Assembly: GCA_964602655.1 (NCBI GenBank)
Contig: CAZRSF010000016.1
Location: forward strand, 1 to 64,000
DNA: 64,000 nucleotides
Direction: 5' to 3'
DNA from: Moduliflexus sp964602655
Lineage (GTDB): Bacteria > Moduliflexota > Moduliflexia > Moduliflexales > Moduliflexaceae
The translations under genes and the position numbers were made by a program. Position 1 is the first letter of the stretch; each line of letters opens with the position of its first letter. The notes beneath the pieces are model-generated. The model saw nothing but the letters and a program-made list of their open reading frames with translations. It made no database searches and had not been told where the DNA came from. Below are positions 44,576-53,293 of this stretch, piece by piece.

Positions 44576-46276
44576 CTATCGAACTTGAAACGTGACGCTG
44601 GCTTGCGTCCAGCCTTCCGGCGGAATCAGGGCAAGCTGTTCATGCAGGCGGCGTTCGAATTCGTCTTCGTAGCGGGATAGCACGGGAAACGGGTCGTTGC
44701 CGCTCATCTGGCGTTGTTCTTTGAACAGCGTCATATCTTCTGTCGTCGCAATCGCAAGAAAGCGTTCCATGCCCGGCTCGCCGCTGACCTCGAAATCGAA
44801 CGAATCCGACGGCGCGGGGATGCGGTAGGTTTTTCCCGCTTCCAGGCGATTGGCCTCGGTGTAGCCATTCGGGAGAATCTGCGCGACTTCGCCGTTGACG
44901 CTGATGTCGTACAGCGTCAGGTAACACGTCTGGCTTACCCTCACGCTCAGGACAACGCGCTCGCCATTGCGATACGCCGCTTGATTCGTGCTGATTTCGA
45001 GCGTCAACGCCTCCGACACCGTTTCCGGCGGCAGCGCAGGTCTCATGCCGCCCGGCGTGGCGGTCGGTTCTGGCGTCGGCGTTGGTTCAGGCGTGGCGGT
45101 CGCTTCCGCCACCGGTTCGACGACCGGCGCAGGCAGGAACGTATCCTTGAATTGATAGGCCAGGACACCTGCCGCGATCAGAACAAGAAACAACGCCATT
45201 TTGCCGAATCCGCCGCGTTTTGCGGACTGACGTTCGGGCGGCGCGACTGGCGGGGTCGGCATCGTTTTCGGGCGAACTTGCGGCGGGGCTTCTTTTCGAC
45301 GCGGAGCGATAGGCGGCGGCTCAAGAGGCGTAGCGCGTCGAAGCGGCGTTTCGACATACGTTGACGACGGCGTTGCGGCGAAAAGCGCCAGCATCTCGTC
45401 AACGGAACGCAGCCGATTGGCGCGTTCGAAGCGCGTGCTGCGCCGAATGACCTCGCGGACGGCGGCGACCTCTTCCGGCGCGGCGTCCAATCGGAATTGG
45501 CGATCAAGATCGAGCGCGTTGTCTTTGCCGACGATCTGGTTGAAAATTTCTTCATACAGCAGGCCGTTGGCGTCCCAGAGATTTTTGCCGACAATCAATT
45601 CGTACAGCAGCAGGCCGAGCGCGTACACGTCGGACGATGCGTCGCCGGATTTGATCCCTTTCCATTCGCGAATCAGACTGGGGTCTTTGTAAAATTTCGA
45701 GCCGGAGAAATCGCCGGACATCGTCATGCTGCTGTCGTCGAGCTTGGCGAGGCCGAAGTCAATGATTTTCGGCATCTGCGTTTCGTAGCTAATCAGGATG
45801 TTCGACGGCTTCAAATCGCGGTGAATGATTCCGGCGCGGTGCAAGTCGCCGACGCCGCGCAGAATGTTGAGAAACAGGGATTTTTTGACCGGCCAGGGCG
45901 CGTTGTGATGGTCACGAATCCAATCGCCGAAACTGTCGCCGAACACGAAATCGAACAGCAGAAAAAAATTGTCCTCGATTTCGCGGCAGCCGTGACATTT
46001 GACGACGAATTCCGACGCGACGTTGATGCTCGCTTCGCGTTTGATGCGCTCGATCAACGTCGCCTTATCGTCGCGATTGATGCGTCCTTTTTCGATAAGC
46101 TGCGGAATATTGATCTGCTTCAGCGCGTAATTTTTCGGCTGGCTCGGATGCACCGCCCGCCAGACTTCGCCGAAGCCGCCTTCGCCGATTTTGAATTTCA
46201 TCATCACCGTCTGCGTTTCGGGCAAGCGAATCTCAAACGGCGTATTTTCAGTCAGATAGGTCGTGTATCGTTTCAT
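44576..46276 (-). CDS. membrane Ser/Thr protein kinase with DUF4384 tail
   Basis: A 566-residue protein, start at 46276 with GAAGGA just upstream (a start at 46348 is in frame). The kinase domain has the glycine loop GEGGFGEV, the ATP lysine in YALKQI, HRDLKPSN and DFGLAK, so it is catalytically complete. A Pro-rich stretch leads to one membrane helix (GKMALFLVLIAAGVLAYQF, about residue 355), then a TPTP-type linker and a C-terminal DUF4384 domain (ISTNQAAYRNGERVVLSVRV; YLTLYDIS). The orientation puts the DUF4384 outside the cytoplasm, possibly sensing. It lies between the VapBC/FGE genes and the PBP. Confidence 0.93.
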   Translation of the reverse strand: MKRYTTYLTENTPFEIRLPETQTVMMKFKIGEGGFGEVWRAVHPSQPKNYALKQINIPQLIEKGRINRDDKATLIERIKREASINVASEFVVKCHGCREIEDNFFLLFDFVFGDSFGDWIRDHHNAPWPVKKSLFLNILRGVGDLHRAGIIHRDLKPSNILISYETQMPKIIDFGLAKLDDSSMTMSGDFSGSKFYKDPSLIREWKGIKSGDASSDVYALGLLLYELIVGKNLWDANGLLYEEIFNQIVGKDNALDLDRQFRLDAAPEEVAAVREVIRRSTRFERANRLRSVDEMLALFAATPSSTYVETPLRRATPLEPPPIAPRRKEAPPQVRPKTMPTPPVAPPERQSAKRGGFGKMALFLVLIAAGVLAYQFKDTFLPAPVVEPVAEATATPEPTPTPEPTATPGGMRPALPPETVSEALTLEISTNQAAYRNGERVVLSVRVSQTCYLTLYDISVNGEVAQILPNGYTEANRLEAGKTYRIPAPSDSFDFEVSGEPGMERFLAIATTEDMTLFKEQRQMSGNDPFPVLSRYEDEFERRLHEQLALIPPEGWTQASVTFQVR

Positions 46277-46342
46277 GATGTTTTCCTTCATCTCATGTCG
46301 CCGAAGGCGACGAATTCCCCGCTGGGATGGGCTATCAAGTTC

Positions 46343-46422
46343 TGTCATTGCGAGCGCTTTTCAGCGAAGCAATCTCGTCGAGTCCGGGGATTGCTTCGTC
46401 GTTGTCACTCCTCGCAATGACA
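46343..46422. repeat. inverted repeat, family G
   Basis: TGTCATTGCGAG (46343-46354) pairs perfectly with CTCGCAATGACA (46411-46422). Inside, GCGAAGCAATC and GATTGCTTCGTC pair as well. This wording is a known widespread repeat in environmental genomes. It lies in the gap between the kinase and PBP genes. Confidence 0.8.
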
Positions 46423-46466
46423 CGTTTTCATGAGAACGTAACAGCCCTGCCTCCAGGATGGGAATT

Positions 46467-48653
46467 CTACGGCAATGGTTTCGGCGGCAAATCGAGCGTT
46501 TCGTGTGTTTTCTTCATGGCATCCCGGAAAATTTCCGCTGGGAGCGAGCCGCCGCTGAACGACATGGATTGCGGCGTGTCGTAGCCCATCCAGACGCCAG
46601 CGCAAAGATAGGCGGAGCAGCCGATGAACCAGGCGTCGGAATTGCCTTGTGTCGTGCCGGTTTTGCCGCCGATGTCGTAGTCGTCGAATCGCGCCGCGCG
46701 GCCTGTGCCATTGCTGACAACCGCTTGCAGCAGACGATTGGCGTTTTTGACCACAGCGTCTTTGACGATGCGCTGCGGCTTTCCGGCGCGATGCCAGTAA
46801 CGAATCGCGCCCCCTTTGGTGCGGACGCCGATGACGCCGTAGGGCTTGACAGCAAATCCGCCACTGCCGATCACAGTGTAGGCGGCGGTGATTTGCAGCG
46901 GCGTGACTTCCCGGACGCCGAGCGCAAGCGCGAGGCCGGGATCGGGTTGAAATTCGGATGCGATACCGAGCCGTTGCGCGGTCGCTTTCACCGCGTCTGC
47001 GCCGACTTTTTGCAGCAAATTGACGGCGGCGGCATTACGTGAATCGGCGAAGGCATCGCGAAGCGCGACCGGCGTCGGCGAATGGCCGTGCGTGCCGTTG
47101 CGCGGCCAGCCGTCGGCGTCAGGCTGATCGCTGATCGTGTCGTTTAGCGTCCAACCCTGTTCTAAGGCGGTCAAATAGACAAAGAGCTTGAAGGTCGAGC
47201 CGGGCTGGCGTTTGGCCTGCGTGACACGCTGATACTGGCTTTCGTTGTAATCGCGTCCGCCGAGCATGGCCCGCACCGCGCCGTCGGGCGTCAGCATCAC
47301 CAACGCGGCCTGCGGCGCATTTCCCCACGAAAACAAGCCGTTCTTCTCGACGCGGTCGAACGCCGCCGTCATCGCATCTTGCGCGAAACGTTGGATGCGC
47401 GCATTCATCGTTGTCACAACCGTAAAATCCCCTTGCAGATGTTTAGCGTAGTCCGCCGCTTCGATCTGCGCGACAATCCAATCGCGCAAATAACGGATTT
47501 CCGGGGTTTTGAGCGGACGCCGCCCGTTCTGAACGCAGCGCTCGACCGTCGCACTAAGGCGAGATTCGTCCACCGTCTCGCCCATGTCTGTCAAGAGTTT
47601 GCGCGTCTCTTTGGCGGCGCGGTCGGGATTGGCGACGCAATTGTAGGCGTTGGGGCGCGGAAGCGATTGCGTCAGCATGGCGGCTTCATAGGCATTCAGG
47701 TCGCGGAGTTCGTCGGGCTGGCGGTTGAAATAGAGCCGCGCCGCCGTTTCGATGCCATACGCGCCTTTGCCGAAATAGACGCGGTTCAGGTACATTTCGA
47801 GCAGGCGAGGCTTGTCGTAATACGCTTCCAATTCGAACGCCAATATCCGTTCTTTGAATTTGCGCCGCGCACCGCTGAACAGGCCGCGATCCGCCGAAAG
47901 AAAGAGGTTTTTGGCAAGCTGCTCGGTGATCGTGCTGCCGCCCTGTTTGCCGCCGAAGCGCCCGAAGGTTGCGATATAGGCCGCGCTTTTCGACATGGCG
48001 CGAAGTTTGCCGCGCCAATCCCAGCCCCAATGCGAGAGAAAACGGACGTCTTCCCGCGCAATTACGGCGGCTTGCATGTCATTGGAAATCGTGTCAATCG
48101 GCGTGTAGAGTTCGTTGATGACGCCGCCGAATTCGATTGCGCCCTGCGGCGTTTTGCGAAGCTGCAATTGGACATGCTGCGCGATCTGGTCAATCTGCGC
48201 TTTGTCCGGAAGAAAAAGCCAGACGCCCGCAGCATGAAGCAACAGCAGCGCCAAGGCAATGCCGAAATTCAATCCGACGAACCGCGCGAGCGGCAGCCAT
48301 GACCGCGCGCCGCGCTTGCGATAAATCGCCATGCCGCCCTGCTGATTTTCAGCCCCGCCCGCGAACATTCGCCCCAATTCGCTCCGTTCCTGCGCCGAAA
48401 GACCGTCGAGCACATCCTGAAACGAGCGGCGTTCGAAGCGGACGATCCGCGTCATCACCGGCGGCAGCAGCGTGGCGCGTTTGCGGGCAAGATCGTAGGC
48501 CAAGCCCGCGCCGAACAGCGCCAGCGGAATCAGGAACAGCAGCGCTTGCGCCGCCGGATTGACCGGCTCGAAGAGATAGGTCGCCCATGCGCCCGAAGCA
48601 AGCGCAAGTCCGGCGCTGATGATGATTTTCGAAATAATAATTTTCCGATTCAT
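46467..48653 (-). CDS. class A penicillin-binding protein (transglycosylase/transpeptidase)
   Basis: A 728-residue bifunctional PBP. Two hydrophobic segments at the N-terminus are followed by a GT51 glycosyltransferase domain with EDVRFLSHWGWD and GGSTITEQLAKN, and a transpeptidase domain with PGSTFK (SxxK), SRNAAAV (SxN) and GKTGTT (KTGT). Both activities are therefore complete. It polymerises and cross-links peptidoglycan. The second site is E rather than Q in the TITxQLAKN box, a mild deviation. It overlaps the cbiL stop codon by four bases, so it is probably transcribed with the cobalamin operon. Confidence 0.95.
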   Translation of the reverse strand: MNRKIIISKIIISAGLALASGAWATYLFEPVNPAAQALLFLIPLALFGAGLAYDLARKRATLLPPVMTRIVRFERRSFQDVLDGLSAQERSELGRMFAGGAENQQGGMAIYRKRGARSWLPLARFVGLNFGIALALLLLHAAGVWLFLPDKAQIDQIAQHVQLQLRKTPQGAIEFGGVINELYTPIDTISNDMQAAVIAREDVRFLSHWGWDWRGKLRAMSKSAAYIATFGRFGGKQGGSTITEQLAKNLFLSADRGLFSGARRKFKERILAFELEAYYDKPRLLEMYLNRVYFGKGAYGIETAARLYFNRQPDELRDLNAYEAAMLTQSLPRPNAYNCVANPDRAAKETRKLLTDMGETVDESRLSATVERCVQNGRRPLKTPEIRYLRDWIVAQIEAADYAKHLQGDFTVVTTMNARIQRFAQDAMTAAFDRVEKNGLFSWGNAPQAALVMLTPDGAVRAMLGGRDYNESQYQRVTQAKRQPGSTFKLFVYLTALEQGWTLNDTISDQPDADGWPRNGTHGHSPTPVALRDAFADSRNAAAVNLLQKVGADAVKATAQRLGIASEFQPDPGLALALGVREVTPLQITAAYTVIGSGGFAVKPYGVIGVRTKGGAIRYWHRAGKPQRIVKDAVVKNANRLLQAVVSNGTGRAARFDDYDIGGKTGTTQGNSDAWFIGCSAYLCAGVWMGYDTPQSMSFSGGSLPAEIFRDAMKKTHETLDLPPKPLP

Positions 48654-49345
48654 TGTTCGATAGTTCGAACGCCTTGCAGGGTTGCCGTCTTCCTGGCAAA
48701 CAATAGCGTCATGTAGTCCCGGTCTTGCGCGATGCGGTCGCGGTCGCGCACGATCTCTTCTTCGGGCAGCGAACAGCGCTTGAGATACGCATACGTAAAA
48801 CCGCGCTGCTCGAATTTATCGAGCGTTTGCGCTAATTCTTTCCTCGGTTTCAGCACGCAGACCGTCTGAACGCGCCGCAAAATCTCATCGTCCACGCTGC
48901 CGTCAGCGAGATAAAAGCTTTCGTCCTTGATGGCAATCGGCTCGCCAAGCGCGGCGGATGCGGCGGTAAATGAAGGAATTCCCGGCACAATGAGCGCGCG
49001 AATACCGAGCGTCTGCGCCGCGAACATCACATACGTAAAGGTGCTGTACACCGTCGGATCGCCGATGGTGATAAACGCGCCGCATTCGCCGTCTTGCAGC
49101 GTTGTCGCGATGATTTCGGCGATATCCCGATAGCGTTCCGAATTATCCGGACCCATAGGCAGATGCAAATACACGACGCGCTTACCAGTCAGATGTTCCG
49201 CGACAATTGTTTCCGCCATCCCTTCGGATTCCTTTTTCGGACGCGGCACAAAGATGCAATCCGCCTCGCGCATCACGCGAATCGCTTTCAGCGTAATGAG
49301 TTCCGGATCGCCGGGGCCGACCCCGACGCCATACAACGTTTTCAT
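48650..49345 (-). CDS. cbiL: precorrin-2 C20-methyltransferase
   Basis: A 231-residue protein of the tetrapyrrole methylase family: YGVGVGPGDPELITLKA at the start, TIGDPTVYSTF near residue 103 and IVPGIPSFTAASA near residue 125. It adds the C20 methyl to (cobalt-)precorrin-2. In context with cbiD, cbiE and cbiT (anaerobic type) the cobalt-dependent reaction is favoured. It overlaps cbiT by four bases. The start at 49345 is fixed by the overlap. Confidence 0.9.
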   Translation of the reverse strand: MKTLYGVGVGPGDPELITLKAIRVMREADCIFVPRPKKESEGMAETIVAEHLTGKRVVYLHLPMGPDNSERYRDIAEIIATTLQDGECGAFITIGDPTVYSTFTYVMFAAQTLGIRALIVPGIPSFTAASAALGEPIAIKDESFYLADGSVDDEILRRVQTVCVLKPRKELAQTLDKFEQRGFTYAYLKRCSLPEEEIVRDRDRIAQDRDYMTLLFARKTATLQGVRTIEQ

Positions 49346-49893
49346 GCTTTTTCCCCTTTGACTGAAAAGACAGGATTCTGGCCGCGCAACATGCCTGACG
49401 AGTCGCTGACAGCCGTTTGCAGCAGACGTATTTCGACATGAATGCAGGCCAATTCTTTCAATAATCCGGTGAACTGCGTCATGGTTTCCGGTCGAATAAA
49501 ATTGGCGGCGATGCGCCCGCCTGGAAGCAGACGGCGGTGCGCTTCCGCCGCGATCTGCGGCAATTGGCCGCCGCTGCCACCGATAAAACAGGCGTTCATT
49601 TTCTCTATTCCCGCGAGTTGTTCCGGCGCAGAACCATGCAATATATGAATGCTGACGCCGAATTTCTCGGCGTTTTTCCGAATCAATTCCACGCCCGCCG
49701 CCTCGCGTTCGATGGCGTACACTTCTGCGCCGCATAACGCCGCCTGCACCGCAATCGAGCCGGTGCCCGCGCCGATGTCAACGAAGACATCGCCCGCGCC
49801 GACGCCTGACAACGCAATGGAGACGACCCGCGCTTCGAATTTCGTCATCGGAATGTCGCCGCGCTCGAATTCTTCGTCACGAATCCATTTCAT
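49342..49893 (-). CDS. cbiT: precorrin-6Y C15-methyltransferase/decarboxylase subunit
   Basis: A 183-residue CbiT. Its opening WIRDEEFERGDIPMTKFEAR and the SAM loop VDIGAGTGSIAVQAA are characteristic. It methylates C15 and decarboxylates the acetate side chain. It overlaps cbiE by 17 bases, where other bacteria have a CbiET fusion. Confidence 0.93.
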   Translation of the reverse strand: MKWIRDEEFERGDIPMTKFEARVVSIALSGVGAGDVFVDIGAGTGSIAVQAALCGAEVYAIEREAAGVELIRKNAEKFGVSIHILHGSAPEQLAGIEKMNACFIGGSGGQLPQIAAEAHRRLLPGGRIAANFIRPETMTQFTGLLKELACIHVEIRLLQTAVSDSSGMLRGQNPVFSVKGEKA

Positions 49894-50476
49894 CTAGCTC
49901 CATCACCACAATCGCTAATGACCCGTCGTCGTCAATATCGTCGCCGATTCGCGCCGCGAGAATCCGTTCATTTTGATAAGAGAGATGCGAGCCGACGTAG
50001 AAGCGGCCTCGCAATCCGAGTTGATGCAGGCGTTTCGAAATGACATGCGGCGTGTTCGTTTTATCCGTGAGAATCGCTGCCATGCGAACATGTAGCGCGG
50101 TCAAATCGTCGTCCCTGCCGTGCAAACTGAAGCAGACGACGCCATTCCAACTTTTGCGCAGCGCTGCCATGACGTATTGCAGCGAGGAAATGCCCGGAAT
50201 CACGCGCCGAATCTCGACGCGCTGCGTGTTGAGATATTCCAACATGCTGTAAAAACCGGGATCGCCGGAGACTAACAACGCCACGTCGCGTTCCGGCGCA
50301 AGATGCGTAAAAATTTCCTCAAGACGCCGAATCCGCAGAATCGGCGTTCTGAAATGCTCGGCAGTCTCGGCCACGCGCTCGAACGCTAACACGATATCAG
50401 CGCGACGCAGCGCGTCAATCGCCTCTTGCGTAACAAATTTCGGATGTCCCGGCCCCATGCCGATCAGCGATAGCAT
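49877..50476 (-). CDS. cbiE: precorrin-6Y C5-methyltransferase
   Basis: A 199-residue tetrapyrrole methylase: LIGMGPGHPKFVTQEAID at the start, LLVSGDPGFYSMLEYL, and VIPGISSLQYVMA. It methylates C5 of the corrin ring. The gene has a 113-base separation from the upstream Rpn-like gene, filled by an inverted repeat. Confidence 0.92.
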   Translation of the reverse strand: MLSLIGMGPGHPKFVTQEAIDALRRADIVLAFERVAETAEHFRTPILRIRRLEEIFTHLAPERDVALLVSGDPGFYSMLEYLNTQRVEIRRVIPGISSLQYVMAALRKSWNGVVCFSLHGRDDDLTALHVRMAAILTDKTNTPHVISKRLHQLGLRGRFYVGSHLSYQNERILAARIGDDIDDDGSLAIVVMELDEMDS

Positions 50477-50502
50477 TATAAGAGAACTCGAAAAAAAGGT
50501 TC

Positions 50503-50582
50503 AGCCACAGATTTCACAGATTCACACAGATTTTTTTGGGGGGGGGTTCTCATCTGTGAACATCAGTGAAATCTGTGGTTAC
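50503..50582. repeat. inverted repeat, family H
   Basis: AGCCACAGATTTCACAGATTC and its counterpart near 50551-50582 (CATCTGTGAACATCAGTGAAA then TCTGTGGTT) form an 80-base hairpin with a run of Gs in the loop. It separates cbiE from the Rpn-like gene. Confidence 0.7.
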
Positions 50583-50589
50583 ACCGTTT

Positions 50590-51705
50590 TTATTTCGCCA
50601 ATAGCTGCGCAAGTTCCTGCTCGAAGGCTTCAAGGGAAGGCGCAATCACCGCCTTAGTCGAAAGCGTTTTCAAGACGGAAGCATTGTCGATTTGTTCGAT
50701 CTGCCGTAGCAGGCCAAGAGGAATCTGCTGGAAACGAATAGTCAGCACATCGAGCAGAGCGTCGCGAAATTGTTCAAGCACCTGTAGCGCCCCCTGTTGC
50801 AAACCCTGCTGCAAGCCCTGTTGCAAGCCCTGTTGTAAACCTCGTTCCATCCCCTGTTGCAAACCTTGTTGCAAGCCTTGTTCGATTCCTTGCTGCATGC
50901 CCTGTTGAAGTCCTTGTTGAAGTCCTTGCTGCAAGCCTTTCTCTATGCCATGTCGCTCGAAACTGGTGACGTATCGCATTTTTTGTTCCTCCTCGTATTC
51001 ACTCACGACCTCGTCGAAACGTTGCGCTAATTCGTCCGGCAATGTCATGATCCAATCTAAAAAACGTGTCAATTCCAGAATATTTTCTCTGGAAACGCCG
51101 CGTTCGTATAACAATCGAAACAACCGAAATTTCCATTCGAACCGGTTATTCGCGTTTTTGCGGGTCTCTTTGCTTTTCAAAAACGCCAGGACAATCAACG
51201 CGAAGAGGTTCGGGTGCGACTCTAATTCCTGCTCGCGTCCCTGATAGTCAAGGAGTTTGACCACCGGAAATTCCAGGCGCACTTTCGATCCCCATAGCTC
51301 ATACGCAAATTCGCTCGGTCGCCAATCTTCGCGCTCGTCGCTCAAAATCGCCAGTGAACAGACCGCAACGCCATAGCGGTCGAACACGCGGTAATTGTAA
51401 ACATACATGCGTTTGGCGAACGGCTCGTCATGTACGCCTTGCACTTCGATATGCACCAACACCCAGCGTTCTTTCCCGGCTTCTTTATCATAGACCTTCA
51501 CGAGCTTATCCACCAAACGCCGCCCGAATTCGGCGTCTCGCACGACTTGTTGCAATTCTTTGTCTAAAAAATCATACCCGTAGCTCCAGTCAATCCCCTG
51601 ATACACATCGGGAAAGAAAAATTCCATACATTCAGGGAAATACCTCTCCAGCATGTCTTTCCAGGGGCTATCATAATCGGCGTAATCAGGATATGTTTGT
51701 TGCAT
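50590..51705 (-). CDS. Rpn/transposase-like PD-(D/E)XK nuclease family protein with Gln/Gly repeats
   Basis: A 371-residue protein (start at 51705, AAGGAG upstream). The first 200 residues match the Rpn/YhgA-like family: YGYDFLDKELQQVVRD, WVLVHIEVQGVHDEPFAKRMYVYNYR and VVKLLDYQGR with acidic residues in the expected D...E-x-Q positions. After residue 260 there are about a dozen near-perfect GLQQ/GMQQ tetrad repeats. The C-terminus is a helical tail. Such genes are mobile and recombination-promoting in related families. It sits between cbiD and cbiE and so interrupts the cobalamin operon. Confidence 0.85.
   Translation of the reverse strand: MQQTYPDYADYDSPWKDMLERYFPECMEFFFPDVYQGIDWSYGYDFLDKELQQVVRDAEFGRRLVDKLVKVYDKEAGKERWVLVHIEVQGVHDEPFAKRMYVYNYRVFDRYGVAVCSLAILSDEREDWRPSEFAYELWGSKVRLEFPVVKLLDYQGREQELESHPNLFALIVLAFLKSKETRKNANNRFEWKFRLFRLLYERGVSRENILELTRFLDWIMTLPDELAQRFDEVVSEYEEEQKMRYVTSFERHGIEKGLQQGLQQGLQQGMQQGIEQGLQQGLQQGMERGLQQGLQQGLQQGLQQGALQVLEQFRDALLDVLTIRFQQIPLGLLRQIEQIDNASVLKTLSTKAVIAPSLEAFEQELAQLLAK
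50783..50938 (-). repeat. tandem 12-base coding repeat in the Rpn-like gene
   Basis: On the plus strand CCCTGTTGCAAG-type units repeat about a dozen times with substitutions, encoding GLQQ, GMQQ, GIEQ and GMER. Copy number is likely to vary between strains. Confidence 0.75.
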
Positions 51706-51749
51706 GGCGGCGCTCCTTTCATTCGAATCGTTCAGTGTCTGACAGCTAT

Positions 51750-52850
51750 TCACAAGGAGAGGGGAAAATTGTCAACGAGTATTCCATGTTGCAGCGAGTA
51801 AAAGATCACGTCAATGTCAAATTGTTCGTCTTTGACATAGCGCCGAATCCGCATAACGCAGCCGCGCTGCATGTCAGCAAAAATTCGCTGATAGCCGTTG
51901 TCAAGGAGTAATTGCGCGGCCTCTTCGGATGTCGCGCACTGGTTGATCTGTTGCAGCAGCGAACGCGGCGCTCCGTCCAGCGCGAGATAATAGACGAACG
52001 CCTCGATCCGGGCGTCGCAGACACGGTTATGCGTATTGAACGCGCCGAGGGCGAGCTTGCTGAGTTTGCCGATATGCCCGAACAGCGTCACCTGTCGAAA
52101 GCCTTTGCGATGGCAATACGCCAGAGATTCGCCGATAAAATTGGAGATTTTGACCATCGGCATCCGGCGCGGCAGCGCAACGGACATCCGCTCGCCGTAA
52201 TTGCCGAGGCAGAGCAGAATTTCGTCGAGACTGATTTCGGCAATCTGATCGATCTCTAAACAAATCGTTTTCTTGAGCGCATCGTCCGACATGGGGCGCA
52301 CGATGCCGGTCGTGCCGATAATCGAAATGCCGCCTTCGATGCCGAGATTCGGGTTAAAGGTTTTTTTCGCAATCTCGCGGCCTGTCGGCGTGAAAATCAG
52401 CACATCCCAACCATGCTCGGCGATCTGGCCGACCGCGTCGCGAATCATTTGGCGCGGCACGGGATTGATCGCCGCGTCGCCGACTTCGCCCCAGAAGCCT
52501 TTACGCGTAATCCGCCCGATGCCCTCGCCGCCGTCAATGACAATCGCGCCGTCCGTCCGTTGCTTGACTTCAGCGTAAATCTCGATGCCGTTCGTCACGT
52601 CCGGGTCGTCTCCGGCGTCTTTGATAATGGCGCACGATGCGCGATCCGCGTCAAGGCGCGGATGTTCGACCCGCAAGGTCAGCGTCACGCCGGCAGGCGT
52701 ATCGAGTTCGACAGACGCAGGGATCGCGCCCGTATGCAGCATGAAGGCGGCGGCTTTGGCGGCGGCGGCGGCGCAACTGCCAGTCGTGTAGCCGCAGCGG
52801 AGGCGCTGACCATCTTTGATGTCGTACATGTCATGGATCATGATATTCAC
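51750..52850 (-). CDS. cbiD: cobalt-precorrin-5B C1-methyltransferase
   Basis: A 366-residue protein (internal ATGs at residues 4 and 8 are possible starts). RLRCGYTTGSCAAAAAKAA near the N-terminus and ITRKGFWGEVGDAAINPVPR in the middle are typical of CbiD. It methylates C1 in the anaerobic cobalamin path. A minus-strand TTGACA (about 52885-52890) precedes the start. It heads the operon cbiD-Rpn-cbiE-cbiT-cbiL-pbp. Confidence 0.95.
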   Translation of the reverse strand: MNIMIHDMYDIKDGQRLRCGYTTGSCAAAAAKAAAFMLHTGAIPASVELDTPAGVTLTLRVEHPRLDADRASCAIIKDAGDDPDVTNGIEIYAEVKQRTDGAIVIDGGEGIGRITRKGFWGEVGDAAINPVPRQMIRDAVGQIAEHGWDVLIFTPTGREIAKKTFNPNLGIEGGISIIGTTGIVRPMSDDALKKTICLEIDQIAEISLDEILLCLGNYGERMSVALPRRMPMVKISNFIGESLAYCHRKGFRQVTLFGHIGKLSKLALGAFNTHNRVCDARIEAFVYYLALDGAPRSLLQQINQCATSEEAAQLLLDNGYQRIFADMQRGCVMRIRRYVKDEQFDIDVIFYSLQHGILVDNFPLSL

Positions 52851-53084
52851 CCTTCAGAAAACCCATCGAAGAGATACATTCGATCTGTCAAGGGGAATTC
52901 GGAATCAAACGCGCGACAGACCTGACGCCCTTCGATGACAACACGGATGCATCGAGATGCTTTTTTCGCTTGACATGTCGGCGTCCTCATTTATACCTTA
53001 ACGTAATCTTACGCCGATTATGATTGTCGTCAGCAATACTTCGCCGATAACGAACCTTTTCATTGCTGTATTCAGGGAGAATGT

Positions 53085-53228
53085 ATGACCATCCGCGAAC
53101 TTTTTCAGGAAATTTTCGAACGTTATCCGCAGGAATATCAGCGCGATAACAAAACCAGCAATCCGTATTATAAAGACCTCAAGCAGCGGATCGAGGCAGT
53201 TCGCCTTGACAGGATCGCGCCATATTGA
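53085..53228 (+). CDS. small ORF, possible remnant next to the restriction locus
   Basis: A 47-residue reading frame opens with MTIRELFQEIFERYPQEYQ after GGAGAATGT. It is helical, with a remote likeness to MrcB-N-terminal or restriction-associated domains, and stops 66 bases before the NotI-like gene. It may be a truncated remnant of an endonuclease gene or an independent small protein. Confidence in being a real product is moderate. Confidence 0.45.
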   Translation: MTIRELFQEIFERYPQEYQRDNKTSNPYYKDLKQRIEAVRLDRIAPY

Positions 53229-53293
53229 GTTAATGGTTGAGATGTGATAGCGGTGGAATCAAAAGAGTAATCCGTTGATAAGAAAGGAGCGTT

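Noticed and set aside
45497..46420. 307-residue plus-strand frame across the kinase at 44576-46276
   Set aside because: Shadow of the kinase gene; no recognisable motif.
50783..50938. Tandem repeats resembling a CRISPR-like array
   Set aside because: Units are 12 bases, without unique spacers, and lie inside a coding frame (GLQQ repeats).
52851..53084. Cobalamin riboswitch upstream of cbiD
   Set aside because: I looked for the B12-box-like core (GCCACTG) and the usual GGGAA segment on the minus strand and did not find them; the gap shows only a TTGACA-like box.
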